NCBI GenBank assembly: GCA_034926235.1
Contig: JAYFRE010000005.1
Span: 1-47,109, forward strand
Length of the DNA stretch: 47,109 nt
Reading direction: 5' to 3'
From: JAYFRE01 sp034926235
GTDB lineage: Bacteria; Pseudomonadota; Alphaproteobacteria; Rhodospirillales; Magnetospirillaceae
A model generated the notes under the pieces. That model was not told the origin of the DNA, did no database searches, and worked only from the letters and a program-made list of their open reading frames with translations. Both the position numbers and the translations under genes were made by a program. This document shows positions 35,463 to 44,292 of this stretch, in pieces (position 1 is the stretch's first letter; every line of letters begins with the position of its first letter).

Positions 35463-37106
35463 TCAGGACGGAATGGTGCCGGGCAGAAGATAGGCCTGAA
35501 TCGTCGTCAGCAGGCCGACCAGCGCCACCAGCAGAAGGCTGTGCTTCAGGGTGAAGCGGAACAATTCGCCGTCCCGCCCGATCAGCCCGACCGCCGCCGT
35601 CGCCACCGCGATCGATTGCGGCGAAATCATCTTGCCGATGGTGCCGCCGGCGGTGTTGGCCGCCACCAACAGAATCTCGCTGACCCCGACCTGCCGCGCC
35701 GTCACCGCCTGTAGGCCCGAGAACAGCGCGTTCGAGGTCGTGTCCGATCCGGTCAGGAACACCCCCAGCCATCCCAGCACTGGCGAGAAAAAGGTAAAGG
35801 CCCGCCCCGAATGGGACAAGGCCAGCGCCAGCGTCGAGGATAGGCCGGAATAATTGCAGAGATAGGCAAAGGCGACCACCGCACCGATGGTCCAGACCGG
35901 CTTTTTGAGATCGTTCAGCACCTCGATGAAAGTCGTCACCCCCAGCTTTAGACTGGTCCGCTGTATCGCCATGACCAGAAGCGCCGCGACCAGGATCGCG
36001 GTGCCGGTCGCCTGGATCAGGTTAAGGGTAAAGACCGCCGGATAAGGCGCAGACACCGAGATGATGGGCGGAGCGCGCACGACCAGCGCGTCGAGATAGG
36101 GGACGGAGAAATGAATCATGCTCCAGGCCAGCGCGCCGTCCTTGGCGAACAGCCCTTTGAAGAAAGGCAGATTCCACAGGATCACGACCAGGGTCAGAAT
36201 AATGAAGGGCAGCCAGGCCTTGAACACCGCGCCTGCGCTGTAGCGACGCACCGGATGGCTGGGCTCCTGATTGTCGAATCGGAAAATGTGCTTGGGCCGC
36301 CAGACTTTCAGAAACAGCGTCATGCTGACCAGGCTGAGCAATGAGCCCAGTATGGCCGGCAACTCATAGCCGATCAGGTTCGATGAAATCAGCACCCCGA
36401 ATGCGAGACTGGCCGACGCCACCAGGGCCGCTGGCCAGGTTTCCTTGATGCCGCGCCAGCCATCCATGATGCCGACCACCCAGAACGGGATCAGCAGGGT
36501 CACCGGGGTCAGGATGCGGCCGGCCTCGGCCCCGACCAAAAAAGGATCGACACCGCCGACCGAACCACCGATCAGGATCGGAATGCCCATGGCCCCGAAC
36601 GCCACCGGCGCTGTGTTGGCGATCAGGCACAAGCCCGCCGCGTAGAGCGGCTTGAAGCCCAACCCGGCCAAGAGCGCCGCCGTGATCGCCACCGGCGCGC
36701 CGAAACCGGCAGCGCCTTCCAGAAACGCGCCGAAGGAAAAACCGATCAGCAGCAATTGCAGCCGCTGGTCCGAAGTGATCGAGACGATCGAATCGCGGAT
36801 GATATCGAACTGCCCGGTCTTCACCGTCATCTTGTACAGGAAGACCGCGCCAATGATGATCCAGGCGATCGGCCACAGCCCGAAGGCGAATCCCTGAATG
36901 GCCGCAGCCAACGCCATGGTCCAGGGCATGCCATAAAACAGAATGGCGACAGCCGCCGCGATCAATGCGGTCAGCGTGCCGGCGATATGCCCTTTCAGAT
37001 TGAGCCTGGTCAGCGCGAGGAAATAAAAAACGATGGGCAACAGGGCGATTGCAGCGGACCCCCACAGCATATCCATGGGGTCATAATTTTGTGTCCACAT
37101 ACCCAT
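35463..37106 (-). CDS. lldP: L-lactate permease family transporter (LldP/GlcA type)
   Basis: Proton-coupled uptake of lactate or glycolate across the inner membrane. The 547-residue protein has at least 12 hydrophobic helices. The family N-terminus MWTQNYDPMD, the FGAFLEGAAGFGAPVAITAALL segment and the GSDTTSNALFSGLQ ... AANTAGGTIGKMISPQSIA block are hallmarks. Start ATG 37106 (MGMWTQNYDP) has AAGGG about 9 bases upstream; ATG 37100 is close to the E. coli start. A 60-codon ORF ends 4 bases before it. The two-FCD regulator gene lies directly upstream on the same strand, supporting lactate control. Confidence 0.9.
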   Translation of the reverse strand: MGMWTQNYDPMDMLWGSAAIALLPIVFYFLALTRLNLKGHIAGTLTALIAAAVAILFYGMPWTMALAAAIQGFAFGLWPIAWIIIGAVFLYKMTVKTGQFDIIRDSIVSITSDQRLQLLLIGFSFGAFLEGAAGFGAPVAITAALLAGLGFKPLYAAGLCLIANTAPVAFGAMGIPILIGGSVGGVDPFLVGAEAGRILTPVTLLIPFWVVGIMDGWRGIKETWPAALVASASLAFGVLISSNLIGYELPAILGSLLSLVSMTLFLKVWRPKHIFRFDNQEPSHPVRRYSAGAVFKAWLPFIILTLVVILWNLPFFKGLFAKDGALAWSMIHFSVPYLDALVVRAPPIISVSAPYPAVFTLNLIQATGTAILVAALLVMAIQRTSLKLGVTTFIEVLNDLKKPVWTIGAVVAFAYLCNYSGLSSTLALALSHSGRAFTFFSPVLGWLGVFLTGSDTTSNALFSGLQAVTARQVGVSEILLVAANTAGGTIGKMISPQSIAVATAAVGLIGRDGELFRFTLKHSLLLVALVGLLTTIQAYLLPGTIPS

Positions 37107-37110
37107 TCGA

Positions 37111-37293
37111 TCAGCCCTTCGAGCCATCAGCCCGGACAAGGGGTGGCGTAGCCTCCCGACAGCCGGACATCACCACCGGCGCAGGAGCATGACCGCCCAT
37201 CCCACGCGGAGCCCCTCGGACAGCAAGGCGTCGCGTTTTGCCGACGCCATGATCAGGATAAAGAATATGGGCCTCAATGTGACCGTTGGCCAT
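37111..37293 (-). CDS. Possible 60-residue small protein or leader ORF before lldP
   Basis: ATG 37293 is preceded closely by GGAAGGGGG, a strong ribosome-binding sequence. The TGA at 37113-37111 is only 4 bases from the lldP ATG, so translation could be coupled. The peptide is Gly/His/Arg-rich with one Cys and no membrane segment, and I recognise no family. In high-GC DNA an open frame of this size is not rare; the start and stop geometry is the only support. Confidence 0.3.
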   Translation of the reverse strand: MANGHIEAHILYPDHGVGKTRRLAVRGAPRGMGGHAPAPVVMSGCREATPPLVRADGSKG

Positions 37294-37335
37294 AGCCCCC
37301 TTCCGCCAAACAGCGAGCCGGAAACGACCGGGGTG

Positions 37336-38787
37336 TTAGTGCCGGGACGATTGCTGAACCAGATCTGACCGCCCGACGCGCCGTCGCGCCACCGCCAGCC
37401 TTTGTTCGGCGATGCGACTTTCGATCAGACGGTCGCGGATATAAAGCATGTGCCGTTCAGCCGCCGCACGGGCTTCGTCGCCATCGCCGCGCATGACCGC
37501 CTCGAAAAGCGCCTTGTGCTGGCGCATGAGCAAGCCGCGAACGCCTTCCTGTCCCCTGAAATCGCTACGGTCGTAAAAAGCATCCTGATGCTGCAACAGC
37601 AAAATGCGCCGCATCGTATGGGCCATCACGTCGTTATGCGCGGCCAGATAAAGCGCCAGATGGAAATCCCGATCCGCCCGGCATTCGATCGCCGGGTCCT
37701 GCCCCTTGTCCGCGTCCAAAAGAACGGAGAAAGCCGCCTCGATCCTGCGGCGATCCTCCTTCGTCGCCAGACAGGCCGCCCGGTAGGCAGACATGCCTTC
37801 GGCGACGTGGCGGAATTCCAGATAATCGAAGGCCGTTTCGGGATGAGACCTCAAGAGTCTGAGCAAAGGAACTTCCCCACTTTCCTCCTCATTCTTGGGC
37901 TGGCCATGCGATGGGACGCCGTCATTCGTAGCCCCCGAGGACTCTTCGTCCTCGTCCTGACATGTCCGGTCGTCGGCCCCGGAGAAAATGCTGCGCAGGG
38001 AATATTCCAACCGCTGATCGGCCAGGTCGATTTCATGCATTGCCCGGCGGGTGAAATCGACATGCGCCTCGGCGATACCGCGCGCCGCATCAGCGTCGCC
38101 GCTTAAAATCGCGTTGTGGATGTTGCGGTGCTGTTCCAGCAGCATCGCCCGCACACCCTTGAACTGATAAAGCTTTTCACGGTTGTGCAGGATCGATTCG
38201 CGGAACACCGCGCCCAGGCTGCTCATGATGTGCAGCAGGATCACATTGTGGCTGGCTTCGTAGATAGCGAGGTGAAAGGCCGAATCGGCCTCGGCTTCGC
38301 AAAGCGGGTCGCCATCCCGGTTGGCGGCCTCGACATCATGGAACCGGCGCGCAATCAAATCCCGGTCGATATCGCTGGCGCGCAGCGCGGCGAAATAGGT
38401 CGCGGACCCTTCGACGACACTGCGGAATTCGAGATAATCGTAAAGCGCGCCATGCTGGTTATCAGCCGGATTCGACAGCCTTACCCCGAAATCGGCCCCC
38501 AGCACCGGCGCGACCAGAGTTCCGCCGCGACGGCTGATCAGAATGTGGCGTTGAGCCAGGATTTCGAGGGCTTCGCGCAGCGAGGGGCGCGATACGTTCA
38601 GTTTTTGCGCCAGATCGCGCTCCGGCAACAATCGTTCTCCGGCGCGAAGCGAGCCTTCCAGAATGCGCGATTCGATATGGGCGACAATGGCATCGGCCAG
38701 TTTCTCCCGCCGGATACCGCCGTCCACCAAACTTTCCTTGCGTTCAAGAACGAGGCTTTCCGCCTCGCAAGGGATGTAATCCACCAT
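37336..38787 (-). CDS. FadR/GntR-family regulator with two tandem FCD domains
   Basis: The 483-residue protein is nearly twice the family size. The winged helix-turn-helix lies at about 27-92 (LLPERDLAQKLNVSRPSLREALEILA cut to its core). FCD domain 1 is about 115-250 and an acidic linker runs 268-305. FCD domain 2 is about 318-455. Both FCD domains start with a YLEFR-V-EG motif. Their putative metal ligands are equally spaced: D168, H172, H220, H242 and D372, H376, H424, H446 (+4, +48, +22 in each). FCD domains bind metal and small carboxylates. The position before lldP suggests an LldR-like lactate or glycolate sensor. ATG 38787 is chosen; an in-frame upstream start at 38820 would add 11 residues. 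Confidence 0.88.
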   Translation of the reverse strand: MVDYIPCEAESLVLERKESLVDGGIRREKLADAIVAHIESRILEGSLRAGERLLPERDLAQKLNVSRPSLREALEILAQRHILISRRGGTLVAPVLGADFGVRLSNPADNQHGALYDYLEFRSVVEGSATYFAALRASDIDRDLIARRFHDVEAANRDGDPLCEAEADSAFHLAIYEASHNVILLHIMSSLGAVFRESILHNREKLYQFKGVRAMLLEQHRNIHNAILSGDADAARGIAEAHVDFTRRAMHEIDLADQRLEYSLRSIFSGADDRTCQDEDEESSGATNDGVPSHGQPKNEEESGEVPLLRLLRSHPETAFDYLEFRHVAEGMSAYRAACLATKEDRRRIEAAFSVLLDADKGQDPAIECRADRDFHLALYLAAHNDVMAHTMRRILLLQHQDAFYDRSDFRGQEGVRGLLMRQHKALFEAVMRGDGDEARAAAERHMLYIRDRLIESRIAEQRLAVARRRVGRSDLVQQSSRH

Positions 38788-38871
38788 CCTGCCGATTCCA
38801 CCACGCCGCCCTGGGGCCAAGCCCTTATAGAGGCAAGACTAGCTGCAGACACAGGAATCGAAAAGCTTTTT

Positions 38872-38908
38872 ACCGGCCCTTTATGGCAGCGGAAAATTTC
38901 GGGCCGGT
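38872..38908. terminator. Inverted repeat at the 3' end of leuB
   Basis: ACCGGCCC (38872-38879) and GGGCCGGT (38901-38908) are perfect inverted repeats with a 21-base loop. The second copy touches the leuB stop codon. Minus-strand transcription would meet A-rich rather than T-rich sequence after it, so a factor-dependent terminator or processing hairpin is as likely as an intrinsic one. Confidence 0.4.
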
Positions 38909-40017
38909 CAGGCCGTTAGCTTGTCCAGCTCGCGCACCACCGCCTCGCCCATGACCGAGGTCGAAACCTGGGCCTTGCCCGGCTGCATGATGTCGGCGGT
39001 CCGAAGCCCGCCATTCAGCACCGCTTTGACGGCGTCTTCCAGCAATCCGGCCTCGGCCTTCATGTCGAAGGAATAACGCAGCAGCATGGCAAACGAGAGC
39101 AGCGTCGCCAGCGGATTGGCGATATCGCGGCCCGCGATGTCCGGCGCGGAGCCGTGCACCGGCTCATAGACCGCCTTGCGCGACCCGCGTTCGTCCACCG
39201 CACCCAGACTGGCCGAGGGCAGCATGCCGAGCGAGCCCGTCAGCATCGCCGCGCAGTCGGACAAAAGATCGCCGAACAGATTGTCGGTTACGATCACGTC
39301 GAACTGTTTGGGCTGGCGCACAAGCTGCATGGCGCAATTGTCGGCGTAAAGGTGATGCAGTTCGACCCCGTCCTTGCGCTCGGCGTGAAGCCGCGTCACT
39401 TCTTCCCGCCACAACAGGCCGGATTCCATGACATTGGCTTTTTCGACCGAATGGACCAGACCACGCCGCTTCAACGCCAGGTCAAAGGCGACATCGGCGA
39501 TGCGCCGGATTTCCGAGGTGGTGTAGACCTGGGTGTTGACGCCGCGCCGTTCCCCGTTCGCCAGGGTTTCGATGCCGCGCGGCTCGCCGAAATAGATGCC
39601 GCCGGTCAATTCCCGCACGATCATCAAATCCAGCCCCTGAACCAATTCCGGCTTCAGCGACGACGCATCGACCAGCGCGTCGAAGACGAAAGCGGGGCGC
39701 AGATTGGCGAACAGCCCCAAATCCTTGCGCAGACGCAACAGCCCGCGCTCGGGGCGCAATTCATAAGACAGGTTTTCCCATTTAGGGCCGCCCACCGCAC
39801 CCAGCAGCACCGCGTCGGCGGCGGCGATGTCGGCCATCGTCGCGTCGGGCAAGGGGTGACCGTGGCGGTCATAGGACGCGCCGCCGATCAAACCGTGGCT
39901 GACGTCGAACGTGATGTGACGGCGCTTCGCCATCCAGGTGATGACCCGCTCGACCTGCGCCATGACTTCGGGACCGATGCCGTCGCCGGGCAGGATGATC
40001 AGCTTCTTGGTATGCAT
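38908..40017 (-). CDS. leuB: 3-isopropylmalate dehydrogenase
   Basis: Third enzyme of leucine synthesis: oxidative decarboxylation of 3-isopropylmalate with NAD. The 369-residue protein starts KKLIILPGDGIGPEVMAQVE and has the substrate loop RPERGLLRLRKDLGLFANLRP (split here) and RELTGGIYFGEPRG. It also has the metal/NAD region VTDNLFGDLLSDCAAML and the C-terminal EPVHGSAPDIAGRDIANP. It is last of leuC-leuD-leuB; the gap to leuD is 37 bases. Confidence 0.97.
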   Translation of the reverse strand: MHTKKLIILPGDGIGPEVMAQVERVITWMAKRRHITFDVSHGLIGGASYDRHGHPLPDATMADIAAADAVLLGAVGGPKWENLSYELRPERGLLRLRKDLGLFANLRPAFVFDALVDASSLKPELVQGLDLMIVRELTGGIYFGEPRGIETLANGERRGVNTQVYTTSEIRRIADVAFDLALKRRGLVHSVEKANVMESGLLWREEVTRLHAERKDGVELHHLYADNCAMQLVRQPKQFDVIVTDNLFGDLLSDCAAMLTGSLGMLPSASLGAVDERGSRKAVYEPVHGSAPDIAGRDIANPLATLLSFAMLLRYSFDMKAEAGLLEDAVKAVLNGGLRTADIMQPGKAQVSTSVMGEAVVRELDKLTA

Positions 40018-40054
40018 AACCTAAATGACTCCGAATGCGTGTCCGGTTCCGCGC

Positions 40055-40660
40055 TTACAGCCAGGGCTGAGCGAAACGGCGCTGTTCCTCGAAGGCCGTG
40101 ATCTTGTCTTCCTTGGCCAGGGTGAGGCCAATATCGTCAAGGCCGTTCAGGAGGCAATGCTTGCGGAACGAATCGATCTCGAAAGACAGGCAGCCGCCAT
40201 CCGGACCCCGGATTTCCTGGGCCGCGAGATCGATGGTGATGGTGGCGTTCGCGCCGCGTTCGGCGTCGTCGAACAAAAGGTCGAGTTGCTCCTGCGGCAG
40301 ACGGATCGGCAGAATCCCGTTCTTGAAGCAGTTATTGTAGAAGATGTCGGCGAAGGACGGCGCAATCACGCAACGGATGCCGAAATCAAGCAGCGCCCAG
40401 GGCGCATGTTCGCGCGAACTGCCGCAACCGAAATTCGCACCCGCCAGCAGAATGGTAGCCTTGCGGTACGGTTCCCGATTCAGCACGAAATCGGGGTTTT
40501 CGGCTCCGTTCACGTCATAGCGCATCTCGTTGAAGAGATTGCGGCCAAGGCCGGTGCGCTTGATCGTCTTCAGAAACTGCTTGGGGATGATCATATCGGT
40601 ATCGACATTGATCAGCGGCAACGGCGCCGCGATCCCGGTCAGCTTGGTGAATTTTTCCAT
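40055..40660 (-). CDS. leuD: 3-isopropylmalate dehydratase small subunit
   Basis: Pairs with LeuC to isomerise 2- to 3-isopropylmalate. The 201-residue protein has TGIAAPLPLINVDTDMIIPKQFLK near the start, and the LLAGANFGCGSSREHAPWALLDFGI swivel-domain signature. GGAG lies about 9 bases before ATG 40660. It lies 29 bases after leuC. Confidence 0.96.
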   Translation of the reverse strand: MEKFTKLTGIAAPLPLINVDTDMIIPKQFLKTIKRTGLGRNLFNEMRYDVNGAENPDFVLNREPYRKATILLAGANFGCGSSREHAPWALLDFGIRCVIAPSFADIFYNNCFKNGILPIRLPQEQLDLLFDDAERGANATITIDLAAQEIRGPDGGCLSFEIDSFRKHCLLNGLDDIGLTLAKEDKITAFEEQRRFAQPWL

Positions 40661-40689
40661 ATCGTCCCGCTCCTAACCCGATAGGCCGA

Positions 40690-42096
40690 TCAGACCAGAT
40701 CGCGCACATCCGCGAGGTGGCCGGTGACCGCGGCGGCGGCGGCCATCGCCGGGCTCATCAGATGGGTGCGCCCGCCGCGCCCCTGACGCCCCTCGAAATT
40801 GCGGTTCGAGGTCGAAGCGCAGCGTTCGCCTTCCCGCAGACGATCGGCATTCATCGCCAGGCACATCGAACAGCCCGGTTCCCGCCATTCGGCTCCGGCG
40901 GCGATGAAAATCTCGTCCAGCCCCTCGGCCTCGGCCTGTTCCTTGACCAGTCCCGAACCCGGTACCGCCAGGACCCGCACACCCGGCGCAACCTTGCGTC
41001 CGCGCAAGATTTCGGCAGCGGCGCGGAAATCCTCGATGCGACCGTTGGTGCAGGACCCGATGAACACCGCGTCGATGGGAACCTCGGTCAAAGGCGTGCC
41101 GGGAACAAGCCCCATATAAGCCAGGGAACGGGCCGCCGCCTCGCGCTTGGCCGGATCATTGATCTCGGCCGGATCGGGCACGCGGGCCGAAATCGGCAGC
41201 ACGTCCTCGGGGCTGGTGCCCCAGGTGACCATCGGCTCCAGGGCGGAGACGTCGATCGTCACCGTCTTGTCGTACGAAGCACCCTTGTCGCTTTTCAGCG
41301 TCTTCCAATAGGAGACGGCCATGTCCCAGGCCGCACCCTTGGGCGCGCGGGGACGCCCCTTCAGGTAATCGAACGTAATCTGATCAGGCGCGATCAGACC
41401 GGCGCGCGCACCGCCCTCGATCGTCATGTTGCAGACCGTCATGCGGCCTTCCATGGACAAGGCCTCGATCGCCGGACCGCGATATTCGATCACATGACCG
41501 GTGCCGCCGGCGGTGCCGATCCGGCCAATGATCGCCAGCACCAGATCCTTGGCCGATACGCCGGGCGGCAGGACGCCGTCCACCTGCACCAGCATGTTCT
41601 TGGCCGGACGCTGCAACAGGGTCTGGACCGCCAGCACATGCTCGACCTCGGAGGTGCCGATGCCGAAGGCCAGCGCCCCGAACGCCCCATGGGTGGCGGT
41701 ATGCGAATCGCCGCAAACGATGGTCGATCCCGGCAAGGTGAAGCCTTGCTCGGGTCCGACGATATGAACGATTCCCTGGCGGATATCGTCCATCGCCAGA
41801 TAATCGACACCGAAAGCGACGGTGTTCTGTTCCAGCGTTTCGACCTGAAGGCGCGATTCCGGATCGTCTATGCCCCGGCTGCGGTCGGTGGTCGGCACAT
41901 TGTGGTCGGCCACCGCCAGAGTCGCCTCGGGATGACGCAGATGCCGCCCCGCAAGCCGCAAGCCCTCGAACGCCTGGGGACTGGTCACTTCATGCACCAG
42001 ATGGCGATCGATGAAGATAAGACAGGTGCCGTCTTTCCCCTCATCCACCAAGTGGCTGTCCCAGATCTTGTCGAACAGGGTACGGGGTTTGCTCAC
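40690..42096 (-). CDS. leuC: 3-isopropylmalate dehydratase large subunit
   Basis: Aconitase-family [4Fe-4S] enzyme of leucine synthesis. The 468-residue protein has cluster cysteines in FIGSCTNGRIEDF and in GCSMCLAMN (CxxC), with VCGDSHTATHGAFGALAFGIG in the active-site region. The start is GTG at 42096, with GAGAGG six bases upstream. The gap to rplS is 56 bases and contains a hairpin. Confidence 0.97.
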   Translation of the reverse strand: MSKPRTLFDKIWDSHLVDEGKDGTCLIFIDRHLVHEVTSPQAFEGLRLAGRHLRHPEATLAVADHNVPTTDRSRGIDDPESRLQVETLEQNTVAFGVDYLAMDDIRQGIVHIVGPEQGFTLPGSTIVCGDSHTATHGAFGALAFGIGTSEVEHVLAVQTLLQRPAKNMLVQVDGVLPPGVSAKDLVLAIIGRIGTAGGTGHVIEYRGPAIEALSMEGRMTVCNMTIEGGARAGLIAPDQITFDYLKGRPRAPKGAAWDMAVSYWKTLKSDKGASYDKTVTIDVSALEPMVTWGTSPEDVLPISARVPDPAEINDPAKREAAARSLAYMGLVPGTPLTEVPIDAVFIGSCTNGRIEDFRAAAEILRGRKVAPGVRVLAVPGSGLVKEQAEAEGLDEIFIAAGAEWREPGCSMCLAMNADRLREGERCASTSNRNFEGRQGRGGRTHLMSPAMAAAAAVTGHLADVRDLV

Positions 42097-42142
42097 GACG
42101 ACCTCTCTTCCGGCGGTCCGGACCGCCTTTTCCCTCGATTCT

Positions 42143-42164
42143 GGGAAGGCCCTTAGGCCTTCCC
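42143..42164. terminator. Hairpin spanning the rplS stop codon
   Basis: GGGAAGGCC (42143-42151) and GGCCTTCCC (42156-42164) are perfect 9-base inverted repeats. The 4-base loop contains the rplS TAA on the minus strand. No T-run follows. It may partly end transcription between the ribosomal and leucine genes, or protect the 3' end of the ribosomal mRNA. Confidence 0.5.
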
Positions 42165-42581
42165 GTTCTTCTTTTCAGCCGCCGCCTCGCGCTCGGCCGC
42201 GGCCAGCTTGGCGGAATAGCCGGTGGTCTGCTCGGCGATACGGGCGGACTTGCCGCGACGGTCGCGCAGATAGTAAAGCTTCGCCCGGCGCACATCACCG
42301 CGACGGATCACCTCGATCGTGGCCACGTTCGGGGAATAGAGCGGGAAAACGCGCTCGACGCCCTCGCCGTAGGAAATCTTCCGGACCGTGAACGAGCTGT
42401 TGAAGCCGGCGTTGCGCCGCGCGATCACCACACCCTCATAAGCCTGAAGACGCTCACGCGTGCCTTCCACCACCTTGACACTGACCTTGACGGTGTCGCC
42501 CGGGGAAAAGTCCGGGATGGTCTTGTCCGAGGTGAGCTTCTCGATCTGCTCCTTCTCGAGCGCCTGAATGATGTCAACCAT
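42153..42581 (-). CDS. rplS: Large-subunit ribosomal protein L19
   Basis: Located at the 30S-50S interface. The 142-residue protein has the L19 core DIIQALEKEQIEKLTSDKTIPDFSPGDTV cut to its first block, then VVEGTRERLQAYEGVVIARR and the basic RRGDVRRAKLYYLRDRRGKSARI. A C-terminal Ala/Glu/Lys tail of about 25 residues extends past the shorter gammaproteobacterial length, as is common in alphaproteobacteria. It is 4 bases after trmD. Confidence 0.97.
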   Translation of the reverse strand: MVDIIQALEKEQIEKLTSDKTIPDFSPGDTVKVSVKVVEGTRERLQAYEGVVIARRNAGFNSSFTVRKISYGEGVERVFPLYSPNVATIEVIRRGDVRRAKLYYLRDRRGKSARIAEQTTGYSAKLAAAEREAAAEKKNGKA

Positions 42582-42585
42582 AGCT

Positions 42586-43317
42586 CTAACCCTTTTCCTT
42601 CGCCTGGCGGGCGCGATACCGGTCCCATAGATCCGGTCGACGCTCCCGCGTTATCTGTTCCGCCTGACCCTGCCGCCAGGCCCTGATCCGCTCATGATGG
42701 CCGGACAGCAGGACCTCCGGCACCACCCGGCCTTCCCATGTCTGGGGCCGGGTATAATGGGGATATTCCAGCAATCCCCGTTCAAAACTTTCTTCCGCGA
42801 GCGATTCCTCGTTCCCGGTCACGCCGGGAAGAAGCCGCACCACGGCGTCCATCATCGCCATCGCCGCCAGTTCGCCGCCCGACAGCACGAAATCGCCGAG
42901 ACTGATTTCCTCGGCCCCGTGCGCGTCCAGCAGACGCTGATCGACACCCTCGAAGCGACCGCACAGGATGGTCGCCCTGCCATCCCTGACCAGCCGTTCG
43001 ACCCGCTCCTGATCGAGCGGGCGGCCGCGCGGGCTGGGATAAATCAGCGGCCCGCCCCGATGCGAGGCCCGAACCGCTGCGTCCAACACGTCGGGACGCA
43101 TCACCATACCAGCACCGCCGCCGAATGGCGCGTCATCCACGGAGCGGTGTTTATCGCGCGCGAAGCCACGAATGTCCACCGTTTCAAGCGACCATATCCC
43201 CTGTTCCAAAGCCTGACCGGCCAGGGACTGGCCGAGCGGACCGGGGAACATCCCGGGAAAAATGGTGAGGACGGTCACAGCCCATAAGGGCTGGCTGTCC
43301 CGGACCTCACCGGCCAT
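42586..43317 (-). CDS. trmD: tRNA (guanine37-N1)-methyltransferase
   Basis: Methylates G37 next to the anticodon, preventing frameshifts. The 243-residue SPOUT-fold protein has VTVLTIFPGMFPGPLGQSLAG near the start. The knot region motifs are PSPRGRPLDQERVERL, LCGRFEGVDQR and SLGDFVLSGGELAAM, with YTRPQ-W after it. GGAGAAGG precedes ATG 43317. It overlaps the rimM end by 11 bases. Confidence 0.96.
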   Translation of the reverse strand: MAGEVRDSQPLWAVTVLTIFPGMFPGPLGQSLAGQALEQGIWSLETVDIRGFARDKHRSVDDAPFGGGAGMVMRPDVLDAAVRASHRGGPLIYPSPRGRPLDQERVERLVRDGRATILCGRFEGVDQRLLDAHGAEEISLGDFVLSGGELAAMAMMDAVVRLLPGVTGNEESLAEESFERGLLEYPHYTRPQTWEGRVVPEVLLSGHHERIRAWRQGQAEQITRERRPDLWDRYRARQAKEKG

Positions 43318-43840
43318 CGCCTTCTCCTTCGTCCACTTCCGCCCGGGTCTCGTCCGGCGGATCGATCACCAACCGCCCGGCCCCGATATCCACCAGCGGC
43401 ACCGCCGCCCGGGTAAAGGGCACCAGGATCGAACCGTCCGTTCCGGCGATTTCGACGATATCGCCGGCGCCGAAATCGAACACGGCCGTAACCCGCCCCA
43501 GCAGGGACCCGTCCGGTTTTTCGGCCGTCAGACCGACCAAGTCCCGGACATAGAACGCATCCTCATCTTCCGGCTCGGGCAGAGCCGAACGGGGAACCAT
43601 CAGCCGCACCCCTTTAAGGGCTTCGGCGGTGTTGCGATCGGCAACGCCGTCGAGACGGGCCGTCACGCCGCCCTTGATCGCCCCTAGAAGCGTGAGGCGA
43701 AAGCGCCGTTGCCCCGCCTCATCCTCCACCGGGCCATAAGCCGCGATCGCAGCCGGGTCCTCGGTGAAGCTCTTGATGCGGACGGCTCCCCGAATCCCAT
43801 GCGCGCCAATGACGACGCCGACACAGACGCGCTGGGACAA
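43307..43840 (-). CDS. rimM: 16S rRNA processing protein RimM
   Basis: Assembly factor for the 30S head that binds S19. The 177-residue protein has the N-terminal RimM domain (VCVGVVIGAHGIRGAVRIKSF) and a C-terminal PRC-barrel (DAFYVRDLVGLTAEKPDGSLLG). The start is TTG at 43840: no ATG or GTG fits before the conserved VGVVIGAHG. A GGAG lies in the last codons of rpsP about 10 bases upstream, only 7 bases separating the two genes. Confidence 0.94.
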   Translation of the reverse strand: MSQRVCVGVVIGAHGIRGAVRIKSFTEDPAAIAAYGPVEDEAGQRRFRLTLLGAIKGGVTARLDGVADRNTAEALKGVRLMVPRSALPEPEDEDAFYVRDLVGLTAEKPDGSLLGRVTAVFDFGAGDIVEIAGTDGSILVPFTRAAVPLVDIGAGRLVIDPPDETRAEVDEGEGDGR

Positions 43841-43847
43841 GAGAATG

Positions 43848-44195
43848 CTACTCCGCTTCGGCGGCGGCCTGGGCGGCCTTCAGACGCTCCTGGGCCTTGG
43901 CCTTGGGCTGCGGCTTCTTGCTCTGCTCGGCCCGCGCCGGTGCGGCGATGTAGCCCGCGTCAGAGAAGAAACGCGCGACGCGGTCGGTCGGCTGCGCCCC
44001 AACGGACAGCCAATGCCGGATGCGCTCTTCCTTCAGCACCAGCCGCTCGGCATGGTCGGAAGGCAGCATCGGATTGTAGGTGCCCAGCCTCTCCAGGAAC
44101 TTGCCGTCGCGCGGGCTGCGCGAATCGGCCAGCACGATACGGTAGAAGGGGCGCTTCTTGGCGCCGGAGCGGGACAATCTGATCTTAAGCGACAT
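43848..44195 (-). CDS. rpsP: Small-subunit ribosomal protein S16
   Basis: Early-assembly 30S protein. The 115-residue protein starts SLKIRLSRSGAKKRPFYRIV, continues DSRSPRDGKFLERLGTYNP, and has an Ala/Lys/Glu-rich tail of about 30 residues as in many alphaproteobacteria. ATG 44195 is chosen; an in-frame extension to 44369 runs back into ffh and is not protein-like. It is 97 bases after ffh. Confidence 0.97.
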   Translation of the reverse strand: MSLKIRLSRSGAKKRPFYRIVLADSRSPRDGKFLERLGTYNPMLPSDHAERLVLKEERIRHWLSVGAQPTDRVARFFSDAGYIAAPARAEQSKKPQPKAKAQERLKAAQAAAEAE

Positions 44196-44292
44196 TCCTT
44201 GTTCCTTAGCTTTCAAGGTCGAAAAACAAACGAGGCCGGGGCGTGTTCCGAAAAAAGAACCGAACCTCCGGCGCGACCGGCGGAAAACGGCC

